From positions 1 to 13,496 of the forward strand of contig CAMAWS010000030.1 of NCBI GenBank assembly GCA_945861845.1: a DNA stretch of 13,496 nucleotides, in the 5' to 3' direction. The notes beneath the pieces were generated by a model. That model did no database searches. It was not told where the DNA came from and saw only the letters and a program-made list of their open reading frames with translations. This document shows positions 12,721 to 13,496 of the stretch, piece after piece (positions within the stretch are counted from its first letter, which is position 1; every line of letters begins with the position of its first letter). The stretch is from Candidatus Sulfopaludibacter sp. SbA3. Its GTDB lineage: Bacteria; Acidobacteriota; Terriglobia; 20CM-2-55-15. Both the position numbers and the translations under genes were made by a program.

Positions 12721-13496
12721 GACTGTGATCTCCTCATCTGGAAGGGCATGCTTTTGACGATGCCTAAAATGATCGATGACCAGCGGTAGTCTCTCAGAGC
12801 AGCTTCCTGCGTGATCCTGCGGATCGCAGGTGCGTCATAATACTCAAGGCCCCGGCCCAGCGAATATGTGAGTAGCTTCTGGCTGAGGGTCGTACCCAAT
12901 TGCCTTGGCCGGCTCATCAATAAGGTTCGCAACTCGATGGGGCCCTGAAACCTTGCGCCGTCCGGCAGTATTCCCGAGGCGTCAATGGGTGTTTGACCGT
13001 CGACATCGATGGTTCGCCACTTTCCTGTGGCGTCAAAGTTCTCGAGCGCAAAGCCCAATGGGTCCATCAATCGCTGGCAACTTGCGCAGGCCGGATTTAC
13101 CCGGTGCTCCTCAAGTTGCTCGCGCATCGTGAGTTGCTTGCCGTCCTTCTTTCCTTCCCGCAGTGACGGGACGTCGGCTGGCGGTGGTGGAGGGGGCGTG
13201 CCCATAATATTTTCCATCAACCACTTGCCGCGTATGGTGGGAGCCGTCCTGGTGGCGTGCGACGTCAGGGTCAGGATACTTCCCTGGCCCAGCAATCCCT
13301 TCCGGTTCTCGTCGGTGACCGTAACGCGCCGGAAATGGCTTCCGTAAACGTTCCGCATGCCATAGTGCCGAGCCAGCCTTTCGTTGACGAAGGTGTAATC
13401 CCCGTTCAGCATGTCCAGGATCGGCCGGTCTTCCCGCAGCATGCTTTCCAGAAATAGCTCGGTCTCCTGCTGGAATGCCTCGCGCAGGTTCTGGTC
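12717..13496 (-). CDS. DUF1592/DUF1588/DUF1585 domain protein, C-terminal part
   Basis: The frame is open to the right edge, reading QNLREAFQQETELFLESMLR, and ends at a TGA at 12719-12717. The DUF1588 part includes GDYTFVNERLARHYG, RKGLLGQGSILTLTSHATRT and the Pro-rich MGTPPPPPPADVPSL. It also has HRVNPACASCQRLMDPLGFALENFD. The DUF1585 part follows with LLTYSLGRGLEYYDAPAIRR and IVKSMPFQMR. These are periplasmic proteins of Planctomycetes, Acidobacteria and relatives, presumed to bind c-type haem and act in polymer degradation or respiration, with the role unproven. In related proteins as I know them the motif is CxxCH; here it is CASCQ (codon CAG), so the axial histidine is missing. The internal ATG at 13442 is not the real start. 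It is translationally coupled to the broken DUF1552 gene. Confidence 0.92.
   Translation of the reverse strand, partial: DQNLREAFQQETELFLESMLREDRPILDMLNGDYTFVNERLARHYGMRNVYGSHFRRVTVTDENRKGLLGQGSILTLTSHATRTAPTIRGKWLMENIMGTPPPPPPADVPSLREGKKDGKQLTMREQLEEHRVNPACASCQRLMDPLGFALENFDATGKWRTIDVDGQTPIDASGILPDGARFQGPIELRTLLMSRPRQLGTTLSQKLLTYSLGRGLEYYDAPAIRRITQEAALRDYRWSSIILGIVKSMPFQMRRSQS

Noticed and set aside
1..13496. CRISPR array
   Set aside because: I saw no regularly spaced direct repeats of 23-40 bases and no cas-like gene.

Overview
The window is about 13.5 kb of moderately GC-rich bacterial chromosome. The gene families point to an Acidobacteriota-like soil or sediment bacterium: a very large Oar-type TonB-dependent receptor with an N-terminal carboxypeptidase-regulatory-like domain, and a DUF1592/DUF1588/DUF1585 gene coupled to a DUF1552 gene. 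This placement is an inference from gene content; no rRNA or other phylogenetic marker is present.

Left part (1-4688, all minus strand). A cysteine desulfurase of the NifS/selenocysteine-lyase-like group runs off the left edge. Behind its start lies a nested palindromic REP-like element (about 1107-1303). Next is a short, internally deleted and frameshifted remnant of a 3-isopropylmalate dehydrogenase gene (1326-1558). An intact 1040-residue TonB-dependent receptor follows (1566-4688).

Middle part (4789-8816). A Fur-type regulator is fused to a rubrerythrin-like di-iron domain (4789-5727). It is divergently arranged with a TlpA-like thiol-disulfide lipoprotein (5779-6318), and a symmetric TATAAT motif lies between them. 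A second minus-strand pair follows: a SAMHD1-like HD phosphohydrolase (7131-8381) that overlaps by one base an eight-helix membrane protein (6322-7131). A small conserved-looking gene (8430-8696) and tRNA-Gln(CUG) (8746-8816) close this chromosomal block.

Right part (8817-12380) looks like an accessory island lying downstream of the tRNA. It contains a partial copy of the tRNA 3' end, two small minus-strand ORFs joined by a perfect Shine-Dalgarno sequence, an IS91-family Y2 HUH transposase with about 370 bp of noncoding right end, and a two-gene module. That module is an AbiEii/AbiGii-type nucleotidyltransferase with a preceding basic protein that is not a recognisable AbiEi, and short inverted repeats sit at its two edges. 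The island abuts a DUF1552 gene that is truncated after about 110 codons and also carries a frameshift (12380-12720).

Right edge (12717-13496). The C-terminal part of the DUF1592/1588/1585 protein is still open, but its expected CxxCH haem motif reads CASCQ. Together with the broken DUF1552 partner this suggests the locus is decaying.

The most interesting items are the Fur-rubrerythrin fusion with its divergent redox partner, the AbiEii module with an unrecognised partner, the nested REP element, and the HD-phosphohydrolase/membrane-protein pair. I did not find a CRISPR array, rRNA or a prophage structural cluster.
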